A stretch of DNA of 8,487 nt from Paracoccaceae bacterium (lineage in GTDB: Bacteria > Pseudomonadota > Alphaproteobacteria > Rhodobacterales > Rhodobacteraceae). The position numbers and the translations under genes were made by a program. Every line of letters begins with the position of its first letter. The stretch's first letter is position 1. Shown here piece by piece: positions 1 through 5,912 of the stretch. The notes under the pieces are model-generated. The model was not told the DNA's origin. It searched no databases and was given only the letters and a program-made list of their open reading frames with translations. The stretch lies in contig JAFGVZ010000210.1 in the NCBI GenBank assembly GCA_016937725.1, forward strand, positions 1 through 8,487. Direction: 5' to 3'.

Positions 1-43
1 CAGAACCTAAATCTGGTGCGTCTACCAATTTCGCCACACCCGC
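1..43 (-). tRNA. tRNA-Leu, anticodon UAG, 5' part only
   Basis: Read on the minus strand, the gene starts at position 43 with the acceptor strand GCGGGTG, continues through a D-arm containing AATTGGTAGACGC, and enters an anticodon arm with stem CCAGA and loop TTTAGGT. The loop places anticodon UAG at positions 9-7 (minus strand), which decodes CUA and, by wobble, other CUN leucine codons. The pattern closely matches the classic bacterial tRNA-Leu(UAG). The window edge cuts the gene one base before the anticodon stem closes, so the variable arm, T-arm, 3' acceptor strand and CCA lie outside and could not be checked. I found no convincing promoter in the bases just upstream (positions 44 onward). 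Confidence 0.93.
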
Positions 44-238
44 AACACGGGCGATGTAGCAAAGCCGCGCGACAGGTGCGAGTGGAAAAATGCACCGGGC
101 CCAAGAACCGACACGGGGCTGCCCGATTCCGGCCTTATTTGCCGCCGATTGTTGCTGCTTATGAAACAGTAGCGCTTTTCGCAGGTATTTACGCTTTCGT
201 CATATCTGGACGATATCCTGCATACAAAGGATTAGACC

Positions 239-700
239 ATGACAACCATTTCGCTTGCCCCACCGCTTCGCGCGAAACCCCTTCGCCAAACCCGTGAGGA
301 ACCGACGGGGTTCGGGCGCGCGACGCGCATTCGCACGCTTATGGGGTGGCAAAATGTGGACCGGCTGATGGCGGGCGATCTGGTGCTGGATGCAGCAGGC
401 AACCTGCACGAATTGCGCGCGATTCGGCAAAAGCGGGTCGATGGCGCCGATGTGATTCGTGTCGCGCGCAAGGGCCGGGCACCGCTTGTTTTGGGTGCGG
501 GGCAGTCTTTGATCGCGGAAGATTGGCGTGCGCAGGTGCTTTTTGCCGTCCCAACCGCCAGCCCCGCCGCGCGCTTGGTCGATGGGGCGCGCATTCGGCG
601 CGGCCAGCCACGCGCTGCGGTTCTCTTTCAACTGGAATTTGACAGTGCCGTCACGCTTGATGTGGATGGCGCAAAAGCCGCGATCAAACCCGCACGGTAA
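239..700 (+). CDS. Small stand-alone Hint-like (Hedgehog/intein fold) protein, probably catalytically inactive
   Basis: This encodes 153 residues. ATG 239 is preceded by AAAGG (226-230) at 8 nt spacing. Residues 24-67 resemble the start of a Hint domain of the Hint_2 type common in Rhodobacterales: GFGRATRIRT, then GWQNVDRL and AGDLVLDAAG, then an ELRAIRQKRV strand. Residues 95-145 resemble the Hint_2 end: DWRAQVLF, AARLVDGARIRR and FQLEFDSAVTLD. Active Hint domains begin with a nucleophilic Cys (CFxxGTxIxT); here Gly24 sits at that place. The usual SPQH-type His site reads GAGQ (residues 86-89), with Gln89 where the His should be. Self-splicing or autoproteolysis is therefore unlikely. No signal peptide or membrane segment is evident, and no N-terminal partner domain is present. 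The last 17 bp overlap the end of nnrD on the opposite strand. Family assignment is from remembered consensus; function is unknown. Confidence 0.72.
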   Translation: MTTISLAPPLRAKPLRQTREEPTGFGRATRIRTLMGWQNVDRLMAGDLVLDAAGNLHELRAIRQKRVDGADVIRVARKGRAPLVLGAGQSLIAEDWRAQVLFAVPTASPAARLVDGARIRRGQPRAAVLFQLEFDSAVTLDVDGAKAAIKPAR

Positions 701-1562
701 GCTGCGCTAAAACCTTCGGTAGCATCTCTGGCAAATCTTCGGCTATCAGGCCGGGGCCAAAACAGCGCGCGCTTTCCGCATGCAGCCATGCCCCCCAGCA
801 GGCAGCATGAAAGGGAGAGAACCCGCGCGCAAGCAGGCCACAAATCAACCCTGCCAACACATCGCCCGCGCCCGCCGTGGCAAGCCATGGCACTGCACGA
901 TGATAGCAGGCGGCGTTCAGCGCAACCTGCCCATCGGGCGTAGCAATAACCGTATCCGCCCCTTTCAGCAGCACGGTGCAGCCAATCTGCTCGGCAGCAA
1001 CGCGCACGGCGTCAAGCTTTGAGAAGGCTGGACCGCGCAGCGGCGGGGCGGCAAGCTCAGCCGCGATATTCGGGAACAAGCGCGCGAACTCGCCAGCATG
1101 AGGGGTCAGAACAGTGTTGACCCGGATAGCTGCGCGCAGCGACGGGTTGCGCGCCAGATGGGTCAGGGCATCTGCATCCAGCACTATCGCCGTGTCTTTC
1201 GCTAAGGCCAGCGCCGCGCCCAGCAGCTCTGCTTTGCCCAAACCAAGGCCCATGGCAGGACCAAGGCACAGCGCGGTCACGCGAGGGTCGGCCATTTTGC
1301 TCGCCAAGTCGTGCGGCCTATCGCAAACAGACAGCATGATCGCGTCCAGCCGTGCTGCATTTTCCACCATGGCTGTTTGCGGGCAAAGCAAGGTAACGGC
1401 CCCCGCCCCCACGCGCAAAGCGGCCCGTGCCGCCAGCCGCGCAGCACCACCCTGCCCCGGCCCGCCTGCCAGAACCAACGCATGACCATGCTGGTATTTA
1501 TGCGCATCGCGCGCTTTGCCTATCGTGGGCAGCCATGCGGGGTCGACCAGCCGCGCGATCAC
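684..1562 (-). CDS. nnrD: ADP/ATP-dependent (S)-NAD(P)H-hydrate dehydratase (YjeF C-terminal domain) as a separate ORF
   Basis: The enzyme converts S-NADHX or S-NADPHX back to NADH or NADPH using ADP or ATP, a cytosolic metabolite-repair step. Counted from GTG 1562 it has 292 residues with a ribokinase-like YjeF-C fold: GHALVLAGG (26-34) near the N-terminus, a CLGPAMGLG turn (99-107), VLDADAL (127-133), TPHAGEF (153-159), LLKGADTVI (198-206) and the nucleotide-binding motif TAGAGDVLAG (229-238), whose Asp234 is the expected catalytic acid. The frame is open upstream to TTG 1595, but GTG 1562 is preferred: it overlaps the nnrE stop as GTGA and has GGGGA 7 nt upstream. In most bacteria this domain is fused behind NnrE. 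Here it is out of frame with NnrE, from either a natural split or a single-base frameshift. The protein is otherwise complete to its TGA. Confidence 0.93.
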   Translation of the reverse strand: MIARLVDPAWLPTIGKARDAHKYQHGHALVLAGGPGQGGAARLAARAALRVGAGAVTLLCPQTAMVENAARLDAIMLSVCDRPHDLASKMADPRVTALCLGPAMGLGLGKAELLGAALALAKDTAIVLDADALTHLARNPSLRAAIRVNTVLTPHAGEFARLFPNIAAELAAPPLRGPAFSKLDAVRVAAEQIGCTVLLKGADTVIATPDGQVALNAACYHRAVPWLATAGAGDVLAGLICGLLARGFSPFHAACWGAWLHAESARCFGPGLIAEDLPEMLPKVLAQLTVRV

Positions 1563-2215
1563 AGGCCGATCCCCGCAATATGCACTTGTCCGCAAAAATC
1601 TGGCCCTTGGGCAAGGTAATGGCCTAGTTTTGCGCGGTGGAAGGTTACAGTCAGGTTCGAGCGAGCGAAGAAAGCCCCGGTAGCCCCCTGCAAGACGCGC
1701 CCACTATCAGCATCCAAACCCGAAGGAATATCGACCGCGACGGTAGCACCCCCCACCTGTGTAAATCGGTCGTGATCCGCCAGCCAAGCACACAAAGCGG
1801 GATCAGCAATCGGGCGCGCAAGCCCGGTGCCGAACACAGCATCTATGGACAGATCACCTGCGAAAGGTGTCGGTGTGCAGGAAAACCCGTCAACAACCGG
1901 CATGTTCAGCCGGTCGAAATTTGTGCGAGCATCGGGTGGCAGGCGCTCGCGGCGCCCGAAAAACACCGGCTCGACCGACCAACCGCGCGCATGCAACAAT
2001 CGTGCAATAACAAACCCGTCCCCACCGTTGTTGCCCGGCCCACACAGAATACGGGCTGACCCGATATTGGTTTGCAAGTTAGGCCAACGGTGGTCTATCG
2101 CAGACAGCACGCCTTGCCCTGCGCGCTCCATCAAAGTCAGGCCAGAGACCGCTCCAGAATCAATCGCCGCCCTTTCAACGGCGCGCATTTGTGCAGATGT
2201 CAGAATTTCAGTCAC
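1559..2215 (-). CDS. nnrE: NAD(P)H-hydrate epimerase (YjeF N-terminal domain) as a separate ORF
   Basis: The enzyme interconverts R- and S-NAD(P)HX so that the dehydratase, which acts on one epimer, can repair both. From GTG 2215 it has 218 residues: the N-terminal helix TSAQMRAVERAAI (6-18), LMERAG (28-33), the nucleotide-binding loop CGPGNNGGDG (58-67), the acidic IDAVFGTG (124-131) and VDIPSGLDADSG (161-172), followed by TFHRAKLGHYL (191-201) typical of the domain end. The frame extends upstream to TTG 2230, but the conserved family start (TEILTSAQMRA) and the lack of a binding site before TTG favour GTG 2215; no strong Shine-Dalgarno precedes either. It ends at TGA 1561-1559, exactly where fused homologues pass into the dehydratase domain, and overlaps the nnrD start by 4 nt. 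It is divergent from glnB across 188 bp. Confidence 0.92.
   Translation of the reverse strand: MTEILTSAQMRAVERAAIDSGAVSGLTLMERAGQGVLSAIDHRWPNLQTNIGSARILCGPGNNGGDGFVIARLLHARGWSVEPVFFGRRERLPPDARTNFDRLNMPVVDGFSCTPTPFAGDLSIDAVFGTGLARPIADPALCAWLADHDRFTQVGGATVAVDIPSGLDADSGRVLQGATGAFFARSNLTVTFHRAKLGHYLAQGPDFCGQVHIAGIGL
1570..1574 (-). promoter_or_regulatory. Candidate ribosome binding site for separate translation of nnrD
   Basis: On the minus strand GGGGA (1574-1570) lies inside the last codons of nnrE, 7 nt upstream of GTG 1562, which itself overlaps the nnrE stop codon. This spacing would suit reinitiation by ribosomes finishing nnrE and supports GTG 1562 as a real start. The match is short and also encodes NnrE residues, so it could be coincidental. 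Confidence 0.4.
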
Positions 2216-2403
2216 AGTTCCGCATCCCAAATTTCTATTTTGCTTATTTTTTGGGCTTTTTGATTAAATTTTGTCAGCCACATCTGCTTTCAACCCTACC
2301 TTAAACAACTCCAAAGGCTTATCAGATTGTGGCCCCAAGCTGAACATGATCTGTCTTGGCCAAGCCATCGCAGCCACCTGCGACACTTTAGGAGGCCAAA
2401 CGC
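2216..2403. promoter_or_regulatory. Divergent nnrE / glnB control region with an AT-rich core
   Basis: These 188 bp hold no gene. The segment 2229-2273 is about 80% A+T by hand count (9 G/C in 45), in sharp contrast with the GC-rich surroundings, and has runs of T on the plus strand. A plausible plus-strand sigma-70-type promoter is TTGCTT (2240-2245), 17-18 nt, then ATTAAA/TTAAAT (2263-2269), leaving a leader of roughly 130 nt before glnB. On the minus strand CTGACA (2277-2272) is a good -35 element for nnrE but has no clear -10 at normal spacing. A second candidate promoter and palindromes closer to glnB are listed separately. An AT-rich core with two or more candidate promoters fits the multi-promoter control known for glnBA operons. 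Confidence 0.5.
2355..2383 (+). promoter_or_regulatory. Sigma-54-like -24/-12 element and palindromes just upstream of glnB
   Basis: TGGC at 2357-2360 and TCGCA at 2368-2372 give the GG-N10-GC spacing of a sigma-54 promoter; the -24 block matches the consensus only in TGGC and the -12 block in T.GCA. A start about 12 nt past the GC would fall near 2383, just ahead of the AGGAGG at 2390-2395. Overlapping it are a perfect 10-bp palindrome CTTGGCCAAG (2355-2364) and a dyad TCGCA-N6-TGCGA (2368-2383). These could instead be regulator sites. In Rhodobacter species glnBA control by NtrC is known to work with the housekeeping polymerase, so the sigma-54 reading is tentative, and I saw no clear NtrC site. 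Confidence 0.35.
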
Positions 2404-2742
2404 ATGAAAAAGATCGAAGCCATCATCAAGCCATTCAAGCTGGATGAGGTCAAAGAAGCCCTGCAAGACGTGGGCGTTCAGGGTCTTTCGGTGTTAGAAG
2501 TCAAGGGCTTCGGTCGCCAGAAGGGGCATACAGAGCTTTATCGAGGTGCGGAATACGTCGTAGATTTTCTGCCCAAGGTCAAAATTGAAGTAGTGCTGCC
2601 CGATGATCAAGTCGAAGCCGCGATAGAGGCTATTGTGGCGGCCGCGCGCACCGACAAAATTGGCGATGGCAAGATTTTCGTCTCTCCGGTGGAGCAGGCG
2701 ATCCGCATTCGCACTGGCGAGAGTGGCGACGACGCGCTTTAA
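2404..2742 (+). CDS. glnB: Nitrogen regulatory protein P-II
   Basis: This trimeric cytosolic signal protein binds ATP/ADP and 2-oxoglutarate and is uridylylated when glutamine is low; it steers the NtrB/NtrC system and adenylylation of glutamine synthetase. The 112 residues match the normal PII length. Visible signatures are the start MKKIEAIIKPFK, the T-loop GFGRQKGHTELYRGAEY with the uridylylation site Tyr51 (residues 35-51), Lys58 after DFLP, the B-loop TDKIGDGKIFV (83-93) and the C-terminal IRIRTGE (100-106) with Arg101 and Arg103. Thr43 and Asp54 favour GlnB over GlnK, as does its position directly before glnA rather than before amtB. ATG 2404 has an excellent AGGAGG (2390-2395) at 8 nt. 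The gap to glnA is 59 nt with no terminator, so the two are probably co-transcribed. Confidence 0.97.
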   Translation: MKKIEAIIKPFKLDEVKEALQDVGVQGLSVLEVKGFGRQKGHTELYRGAEYVVDFLPKVKIEVVLPDDQVEAAIEAIVAAARTDKIGDGKIFVSPVEQAIRIRTGESGDDAL

Positions 2743-2801
2743 TCGCGCCGGTTCGCTGAACCCCACTCCCAAAACACGTTTCAAGAGCAAAGGGAAAACA
2801 C

Positions 2802-4208
2802 ATGAGTGCTGCTGACGTTCTCAAACTAATGAAAGAGGAAGATGTCGCCTATCTTGACATCCGCTTCGTCGACCCGCGCGGTCGTATGCTTCACGTCACG
2901 ATCATTAACGACATTGTCGACGAGGATTTCCTTGAGGAAGGCTTCATGTTCGACGGATCGTCCGTGCCGGGCTGGAAGGGCATTGAAGCCTCTGACATGA
3001 AATTGATCCTGGACACAGAGAGCGTCTATATCGACCCGTTCTATGCGGAAAAGACCCTCGCGATCCATGCGTCCATCGTCGAGCCTGACACCAATGAACC
3101 TTATGAGCGCGACCCGCGCGGCACCGCCCAGAAGGCCGAAGCTTACCTGAAAGCGTCAGGCATTGGTGATGTGTCCTATTTCGGGCCGGAAGCCGAATTC
3201 TTCGTCTTCGACAGCGTGAAATTCAGCGACAAGATCAACAAGGTCAGCTTCGAGGTCGACGCCGAGGAAGCCGCTTGGAACAGCGACACCGACTATGAGC
3301 ATGGTAATAGCGGCCACCGTCCGGGCGTGAAGGGTCACTACTTCGCGATGAATCCGACCGATGCCAACCAGGACATGCGTTCGGAAATGCTGACCACCAT
3401 GAAAGACATGGGGATGAAGGTCGACAAGCACCACACCGAAGTGGCCTCGGCCCAGCACGAACTTGGCCTGATCTTCGGCTCGCTGACCAAGCAGGCTGAC
3501 GAGTTGATGAAATACAAGTATGTCATCAAGAACGTGGCCGATGCCTACGGCAAAACCGCAACTTTCATGCCCAAGCCTGTCAAAGGCGATAACGGCACCG
3601 GCATGCACGTGAACATGTCGATCTGGAAAGACGGCAAGCCTCTGTTCGCTGGTGACAAATATGCTGACCTGAGCCAGGAAGCGCTGTATTTCATCGGCGG
3701 CATTCTGAAACACGCGAAAACGCTGAACGCCTTCACCAACCCGTCGACCAACAGCTACAAGCGTCTGATCCCGGGTTTCGAAGCGCCGGTTCTGCGCGCA
3801 TACTCGGCCCGCAACCGCTCTGGCTGCATTCGTATTCCATGGACGGAAAGCCCGAAAGCAAAGCGCGTTGAAGCACGGTTCCCCGACCCGTCGTCGAACC
3901 CCTACCTGTGCTTCGCGGCCCTGCTGATGGCCGGCCTTGACGGGATCAAGAACAAGATCGATCCGGGCCCTGCTTCGGACAAGGACCTTTACGATCTGCC
4001 GCCGGAAGAGCTGGAAGGCATCCCCACCGTCTGCGCAAGCTTGCGCGAAGCGCTGGACAGCCTTGCTGCGGATCATGACTTCCTTCTGGCCGGTGACGTG
4101 TTCACCAAGGACCAGATCATGGCCTATATCGACCTGAAATGGGAAGAAGTGTACGCCTACGAGCACACTCCGCACCCGGTTGAATACGCAATGTATTATA
4201 GCTGCTAA
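2802..4208 (+). CDS. glnA: Glutamine synthetase type I
   Basis: The enzyme makes glutamine from glutamate, ammonia and ATP; the family forms a cytosolic dodecamer. All 468 residues are present, the usual GSI-beta length. Key residues fall at or next to the enterobacterial positions: Asp51 (FDGSS), metal ligands Glu130/Glu132 (GPEAEFF), Glu213 and Glu220, His269 (GTGMHV), Arg321 and Glu327 (RLIPGFE), Arg339 and Arg344 (NRSGCIRIP) and Arg359 (EARFPDPS). The adenylylation site is Tyr397 in DKDLYDLPPEE, the hallmark of the regulated GSI-beta class, so activity is probably switched by GlnE under GlnB control. ATG 2802 follows AAAGGGA (2789-2795) at 6 nt. It is the second gene of glnBA, and a hairpin terminator begins 18 bp after its stop. 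Codon use is cleaner than in neighbouring genes, as expected for high expression. Confidence 0.98.
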   Translation: MSAADVLKLMKEEDVAYLDIRFVDPRGRMLHVTIINDIVDEDFLEEGFMFDGSSVPGWKGIEASDMKLILDTESVYIDPFYAEKTLAIHASIVEPDTNEPYERDPRGTAQKAEAYLKASGIGDVSYFGPEAEFFVFDSVKFSDKINKVSFEVDAEEAAWNSDTDYEHGNSGHRPGVKGHYFAMNPTDANQDMRSEMLTTMKDMGMKVDKHHTEVASAQHELGLIFGSLTKQADELMKYKYVIKNVADAYGKTATFMPKPVKGDNGTGMHVNMSIWKDGKPLFAGDKYADLSQEALYFIGGILKHAKTLNAFTNPSTNSYKRLIPGFEAPVLRAYSARNRSGCIRIPWTESPKAKRVEARFPDPSSNPYLCFAALLMAGLDGIKNKIDPGPASDKDLYDLPPEELEGIPTVCASLREALDSLAADHDFLLAGDVFTKDQIMAYIDLKWEEVYAYEHTPHPVEYAMYYSC

Positions 4209-4225
4209 GCAGTTGAACCCAAAAG

Positions 4226-4253
4226 AAAGCCCCCGCAAACGCGGGGGCTTTTT
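4226..4253. terminator. Rho-independent terminator between glnA and gabD, probably bidirectional
   Basis: Arms AAAGCCCCCGC (4226-4236) and GCGGGGGCTTT (4241-4251) pair perfectly over 11 bp around the 4-nt loop AAAC, and the plus strand continues into TTTTT (4249-4253). It starts 18 bp after the glnA stop. Read on the minus strand the same hairpin is followed by CTTTCTTTT, and the gabD stop at 4271 lies 18 bp before it, so it probably ends both convergent transcripts. Confidence 0.93.
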
Positions 4254-4270
4254 CATTGTGGTGCCGGAAC

Positions 4271-5749
4271 TTAGACGCTCAGGCACACGTATTTCAGTTC
4301 CAGATAATCCTCCAACCCGTGGCGCGACCCTTCCCGCCCGATGCCGGACTGCTTGACGCCACCAAACGGGGCCACCTCGGTCGAGATGATGCCCGTGTTC
4401 ACGCCCACAATGCCGTATTCCAGCGCTTCCTGAACACGGGTCACACGGCCAATGTCGCGGCTGTAGAAGTAGCTGGCCAAGCCAAAGATCGTGTCATTGG
4501 CCATGGCGATGGCCTCTTCCTCGGTCTTGAAGCGAAACAATGGCGCGACCGGGCCAAAGGTTTCTTCCTTGGCAACTTTCATCTGCTGGGTGACACCGGT
4601 CAAAACCGTGGGCTGGTAATAATTGCTACCCTTGTTGTGCCGCGCGCCACCCGTCAGCACCGCGCCACCATTCGACACCACATCATCGACATGCGCTTCA
4701 ACCTTCGTCAGCGCTTCGTCATGGATGAGCGGGCCAAGCTGGGTGCCATCTTCCAGCCCGTCACCAATGCGCAAGGCGCCGGCGGCCTTGGCCAGCTTCT
4801 CGGCAAAGGCATCATACACGCCATCCTGCACATAGATCCGGTTCGCACAGACACAGGTCTGTCCGTTGTTGCGGAACTTGCAAGCAATCGCGCCCTCCAC
4901 GGCGGCATCCAGATCAGCGTCATCGAACACGATAAACGGTGCATTTCCACCCAGTTCCATAGAGCATTTCATGACCTGATCGGCCGCCTGCCGCATCAGG
5001 ATGCGCCCCACCTCGGTCGAGCCGGTAAAGCTGAGCTTACGCACCTTCGGGTTCTCGCAGAATTCCTTACCGATGTCGGACGCGCGCGACGAGGGTAGAA
5101 TGGACATCAACCCCTTTGGCAACCCGGCCCGGTCCGCGATCACACCAATCGCCAGCGCCGAGAGCGGCGTTTCCGACGCAGGGCGCCCGACAAAACTGCA
5201 CCCCGCTGCCAAGGCCGGCGCGATCTTGCGCGCGATCATGGCATTCGGGAAATTCCACGGCGTGATAGCTGCCGCCACGCCGATGGGCTGTTTCAGCACC
5301 GACAGCCGCTTGTCGGGTTGGTGCCCGGGCAAAATCTCGCCATAGATGCGCTTGCCTTCTTCGGCAAACCATTCGAAATAGCTGGCCCCATAGGCAATTT
5401 CGCCCCGCGCCTCTGCCAAGGGTTTGCCCATCTCTGCGGTCAGGATAATGGCCAGATCGTCGGCATGGGTCATCATCAACTCATACATCCGGCGCAACAC
5501 GCCCGCCCGGTCCTTGGCGGTGCGCGCGGCCCAGACATGGCGGGCAGCCTCTGCGGCAGTGATGGCGCGGGCCACTTCCGCGCGCGACAGGTCGGCCACC
5601 TTGGCAATTACGTCTCCGCGTGCGGGGTTCGTCACCTCGAAAGTCGCGCCGTCATCGGCATCGGCCCAGTCGCCAGCAACATAGGCTTGGGTTTGCAAAA
5701 GCTCGGGATCGTTCAGCAATGATTTCAGATCGGTCACGGAATCGCGCAT
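4271..5749 (-). CDS. gabD: Succinate-semialdehyde dehydrogenase, NAD(P)+-dependent
   Basis: It oxidises succinate semialdehyde to succinate, the last step of GABA breakdown; the related glutarate-semialdehyde dehydrogenase role cannot be excluded. The 492 residues form a full aldehyde dehydrogenase: oxyanion Asn166 (TPWNFP), dinucleotide loop FTGSTEVG (241-248), general base Glu265 (MELGGNAPF), nucleophile Cys299 (GQTCVCANR), Glu396 (EETFGP), and the SSADH-typical EYGIVGVNTGIIS and APFGGVKQSG near the end. Cys301 beside Cys299 could form the regulatory disulfide known in some relatives. The cofactor motif reads GRPASETP: Arg189 replaces the usual Lys, and Ser192 occupies the place where a Ser tends to allow NADP+ and a Glu to favour NAD+. 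ATG 5749 follows GAGGAG closely. It appears monocistronic, convergent with glnBA and divergent from the cyclase gene. Confidence 0.93.
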   Translation of the reverse strand: MRDSVTDLKSLLNDPELLQTQAYVAGDWADADDGATFEVTNPARGDVIAKVADLSRAEVARAITAAEAARHVWAARTAKDRAGVLRRMYELMMTHADDLAIILTAEMGKPLAEARGEIAYGASYFEWFAEEGKRIYGEILPGHQPDKRLSVLKQPIGVAAAITPWNFPNAMIARKIAPALAAGCSFVGRPASETPLSALAIGVIADRAGLPKGLMSILPSSRASDIGKEFCENPKVRKLSFTGSTEVGRILMRQAADQVMKCSMELGGNAPFIVFDDADLDAAVEGAIACKFRNNGQTCVCANRIYVQDGVYDAFAEKLAKAAGALRIGDGLEDGTQLGPLIHDEALTKVEAHVDDVVSNGGAVLTGGARHNKGSNYYQPTVLTGVTQQMKVAKEETFGPVAPLFRFKTEEEAIAMANDTIFGLASYFYSRDIGRVTRVQEALEYGIVGVNTGIISTEVAPFGGVKQSGIGREGSRHGLEDYLELKYVCLSV

Positions 5750-5762
5750 GGTCTCTCCTCGG

Positions 5763-5804
5763 TCCGGGTTTTCAACGAAACGGGCGATGCCCGTTTTGTC
5801 CGGA
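5763..5804 (-). promoter_or_regulatory. Nested inverted repeat in the gabD leader
   Basis: An 8-bp perfect inverted repeat AAACGGGC (5778-5785) / GCCCGTTT (5789-5796) with a 3-nt centre lies 28 bp upstream of the gabD start. It is enclosed by a second pair, TCCGG (5763-5767) and CCGGA (5800-5804). In gabD mRNA this could fold into a hairpin near the 5' end, or the DNA could be a regulator site. On the plus strand TTTT overlaps the right arm, so it resembles a weak terminator, but no plus-strand gene ends nearby. Confidence 0.5.
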
Positions 5805-5832
5805 AGCTAACGTGGCGCTGGCCCAATGTCAC
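5804..5832 (-). promoter_or_regulatory. Candidate sigma-70-type promoter for gabD
   Basis: On the minus strand GTGACA (5832-5827, five of six to TTGACA) is followed after 17 nt by TAGCTT (5809-5804, three of six to TATAAT). Initiation would fall near 5797, at the edge of the leader hairpin, about 50 nt before the gabD start. The -35 half is good and the -10 half weak. Confidence 0.35.
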
Positions 5833-5842
5833 GGCTTGTGAC
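5828..5842. promoter_or_regulatory. Operator-like dyad overlapping the gabD -35 element
   Basis: GTCAC-GGCTT-GTGAC is a perfect 5-bp inverted repeat with a 5-nt spacer, typical in size for a dimeric regulator. It covers most of the candidate gabD -35 element, where a bound protein could block or recruit polymerase, and lies about 70 bp from the start of the cyclase gene on the other strand. The regulator is unknown, and a chance 5-bp repeat is possible. Confidence 0.35.
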
Positions 5843-5873
5843 CCAGCCAGCCAAGAACACGATTTCTTAACGC

Positions 5874-5886
5874 GCTTGCGGCAAGC
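5874..5886. repeat. 13-bp palindrome upstream of the diguanylate cyclase gene
   Basis: GCTTGC-G-GCAAGC is a perfect 6-bp inverted repeat around a single central base, ending 26 bp before the cyclase ATG. With one central base it is a poor RNA hairpin but a reasonable DNA-binding dyad, possibly an operator for the cyclase gene. No known regulator consensus was recognised. Confidence 0.35.
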
Positions 5887-5912
5887 TCTGGCGGTGCAGA
5901 GAGAGGTTGGCA

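Noticed and set aside
188..216. Possible promoter TTTACG-N17-CGATAT before the Hint-like gene
   Set aside because: The -10 match is only two of six, too weak to list as a feature.
1..238. tRNA-associated integration site (att) beside tRNA-Leu
   Set aside because: Only the 5' half of the tRNA is in the window. Integration usually uses the 3' half, and no integrase or repeated tRNA end was seen.
200..631. Minus-strand open frames opposite the Hint-like gene
   Set aside because: Their translations are rich in Arg, Pro and Ala, typical of GC-rich antisense frames, while the plus-strand frame has a good ribosome binding site and domain similarity.
3156..4286. Open frame of 376 codons on the minus strand
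   Set aside because: It lies antisense to glnA, whose conserved protein fully explains the region; the translation has no recognisable motif and runs through the terminator. It is a by-product of biased codon use.
4256..5098. Open frame of 280 codons on the plus strand
   Set aside because: It is antisense to gabD and begins inside the glnA/gabD terminator region, with no ribosome binding site or family motif.
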